Shown here piece after piece: positions 63,901 to 64,000 of a stretch of 64,000 nt of DNA. Position 1 is the stretch's first letter. Every line of letters begins with the position of its first letter. The notes beneath the pieces were generated by a model. That model was not told the origin of the DNA and made no database searches. It saw only the letters and a program-made list of their open reading frames with translations. Position numbers and translations under genes: made by a program. The stretch is from Bryobacterales bacterium KBS 96 (GTDB taxonomy: Bacteria > Acidobacteriota > Terriglobia > Bryobacterales > Bryobacteraceae). The stretch spans positions 4,455,357 through 4,519,356 of the forward strand of contig KB906767.1 of NCBI GenBank assembly GCA_000381625.1, written 5' to 3'.

Positions 63901-64000
63901 CTGGGGGACGTTTTCCGCGGCGCATGGCCGGAGCAATTCGGAAAGCGTCCAGCGGCAATTTTTTCTTATGTAATGAACAACTACTGGGACACCAACTACG
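60976..64000 (+). CDS. GH38 alpha-mannosidase with N-terminal lyase-like domain (runs off window)
   Basis: At least 1008 codons are open from ATG 60976 to the window end. A signal peptide (ILKAAALCGWFFFFGAGLYL, cleavage after AMA) shows export. Residues ~30-290 form a jelly-roll domain like that preceding rhamnogalacturonan-lyase proteins (VFQLGSFDRSSVGFADGQ; AYRLHVALLIESTSVPALRV). From ~310 the GH38 catalytic fold starts with the metal-site APHIHLDVGYSDYQAKVAAI, then TDVPSYSWSYASVLASAGIQ and later the beta-sandwich. It probably trims mannose-containing polysaccharides in the periplasm. TTGACA (60965-60970) lies just upstream; no ribosome-binding site is clear. The C-terminus is missing. Confidence 0.9.
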   Translation, partial: MILKAAALCGWFFFFGAGLYLPTAMAQSGPDDRVFQLGSFDRSSVGFADGQPKQPVDFTIGQSDPAKDWYAAQPAASISEASGQEAGNKASAPHVVHFSLEQPPATAYRLHVALLIESTSVPALRVSINGKQGTFYPHPHLDYNNGDQWDSFYPAYSHADISFAFPGSYLRKGPNTITMQAIVDAVVPGASLTYDAIELDRDAVPFRAQASSVQVLPTVFYQQKGELDELIDVYVRYGEPAKPGSSVDLTIAGKSYHQPLRGGQDFGEEKIEFTVPEFAGETHARVAWSTDGHREYSEQSINPKRKWTLFLAPHIHLDVGYSDYQAKVAAIHSHVIDEALEMTARHPDFRFSLDGSWPLDQFMKTRTAAQQQRAIAAIRDQQLFVPADYANLLTGFPAAETLIRSLYASANFSRKHGTPFNYATITDVPSYSWSYASVLASAGIQALLGGSNNYRAPVLLQGRLNEDSPIWWVGPDGKKVLLWYSRIYQQMQMLFGLPPSLKAGHSTLPLFLQQYEHPGYHAKAVILYGTQVENSDLFPEQAGLAEQWNHRYAYPRIQYSGFYDAIENIAKQFGGDIPTMRGDGGPYWEDGIAADAYYLAMERQNEDRAPSAEKLATLSSLVNPLLAVDKAGLDRMWTNMLLMDEHTWDSSDSVSNPTSMEAVKQLAIKDQYAVEAQAMADSIARNSMASLANSISAGPGNLVVFNTLNWKRSGPVSIDLKDEDEIVDRTTGKTAPVEILDSGGLRHIRFVAQDVPASGYKVYALRAAKKTPAPPETEYTTTIESPYYRVTLDPASGAVRSIYDKELQRELVDQQSSYRFGQYLYVTGGDKAPNTVLQYSRVYPAPHLQIHSAHGGSLVSVTRTPSGWVARMKSQDMNTPGIATGIRLFDHEKKIEFVEDVNKNRISSKEAVYFAFPFAMKQPEFHYEIQNGVVNPAKDMYPGAGHEWFSAQHWVSVEQAGVSGTVMPLDASLVTLGDVFRGAWPEQFGKRPAAIFSYVMNNYWDTNY

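Overview
The window looks like a chromosome segment of an acidobacterium, probably a Solibacter/Bryobacter-type member. The evidence is a PadR regulator followed by a large MacB/FtsX-type (ADOP) permease, a DUF2934 protein, a Thivi_2564-type membrane protein, PAS/GAF sigma-54 activators and a CheB-CheR-PAS-kinase. This assignment is inference from family content, not from a search. Layout: bases 1-6358 are backbone (start of a Ppx/GppA phosphatase, PadR plus ADOP permease, glnE). Bases 60168-64000 are also backbone (a GH38 alpha-mannosidase running off the end). Between them lies a ~53.7-kb insertion, 6397-60122, that cuts a tRNA-Gly(TCC) gene exactly in its anticodon loop. The 5' half is at 6359-6396 and the 3' half at 60123-60167, and they share the 8-bp core CTTCCAAG. 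The halves rebuild a tRNA with perfect acceptor, D and anticodon stems. Just inside the left end the insertion carries a complete second tRNA-Gly(TCC) (6463-6533) that can replace the one it destroyed. A plasmid RepA-type initiator gene lies just inside the right end (58919-59950) and a single-strand DNA-binding protein gene lies inside, so the insertion is probably an integrated plasmid or integrative element. No tyrosine integrase was recognised. 

The left third of the island is a record of nested insertions. A decayed AbiEi antitoxin gene and an IS110 element come first. Next an F420-dependent NADP reductase-like gene was hit by an IS21-family element (10027-16167, with a 7-bp target duplication). 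Its istA gene was in turn hit by a 3.4-kb large-serine-recombinase element of the Y4b type (11795-15177). Next comes a minus-strand efflux operon: STAS protein, NodT-type outer-membrane factor, frameshifted membrane-fusion protein, RND pump. It is read from a near-consensus sigma-54 promoter with an upstream palindrome. This control region, with the 3' end of its activator gene, is duplicated about 3.3 kb away beside an intact GAF-AAA-Fis activator. Redox genes (Rrf2, a broken NmrA-type gene, a thioredoxin-reductase-like flavoprotein, a short-chain dehydrogenase) sit between the copies. 

The middle of the island holds ssb, a small DNA-binding-like protein, a fatty-acid desaturase, a CheB/CheR/PAS histidine kinase, DUF2934 and DksA/TraR-like small proteins, and a second sigma-54 activator. 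Divergent from that activator is a stress/envelope set (Thivi_2564 protein, SYLF lipid-binding protein, OmpA-family protein, NAD-malic enzyme) with recurring inverted repeats and sigma-54-like promoters. Bases 45700-50490 are a junkyard of truncated genes: HigA-like antitoxin, Ca2+/H+ antiporter, sensor kinase, receiver, ADOP permease and an XRE-type regulator. It also contains an intact in-frame fusion of the GroEL N-terminus to a CheY-like receiver. Then comes a tight GT4-GH130-GT4-GH130 glycan operon, fragments of PadR and of a TIR/deoxyribosyltransferase-like domain, a PRC-barrel protein, a LolA-like periplasmic protein and RepA. No CRISPR array or rRNA was seen.
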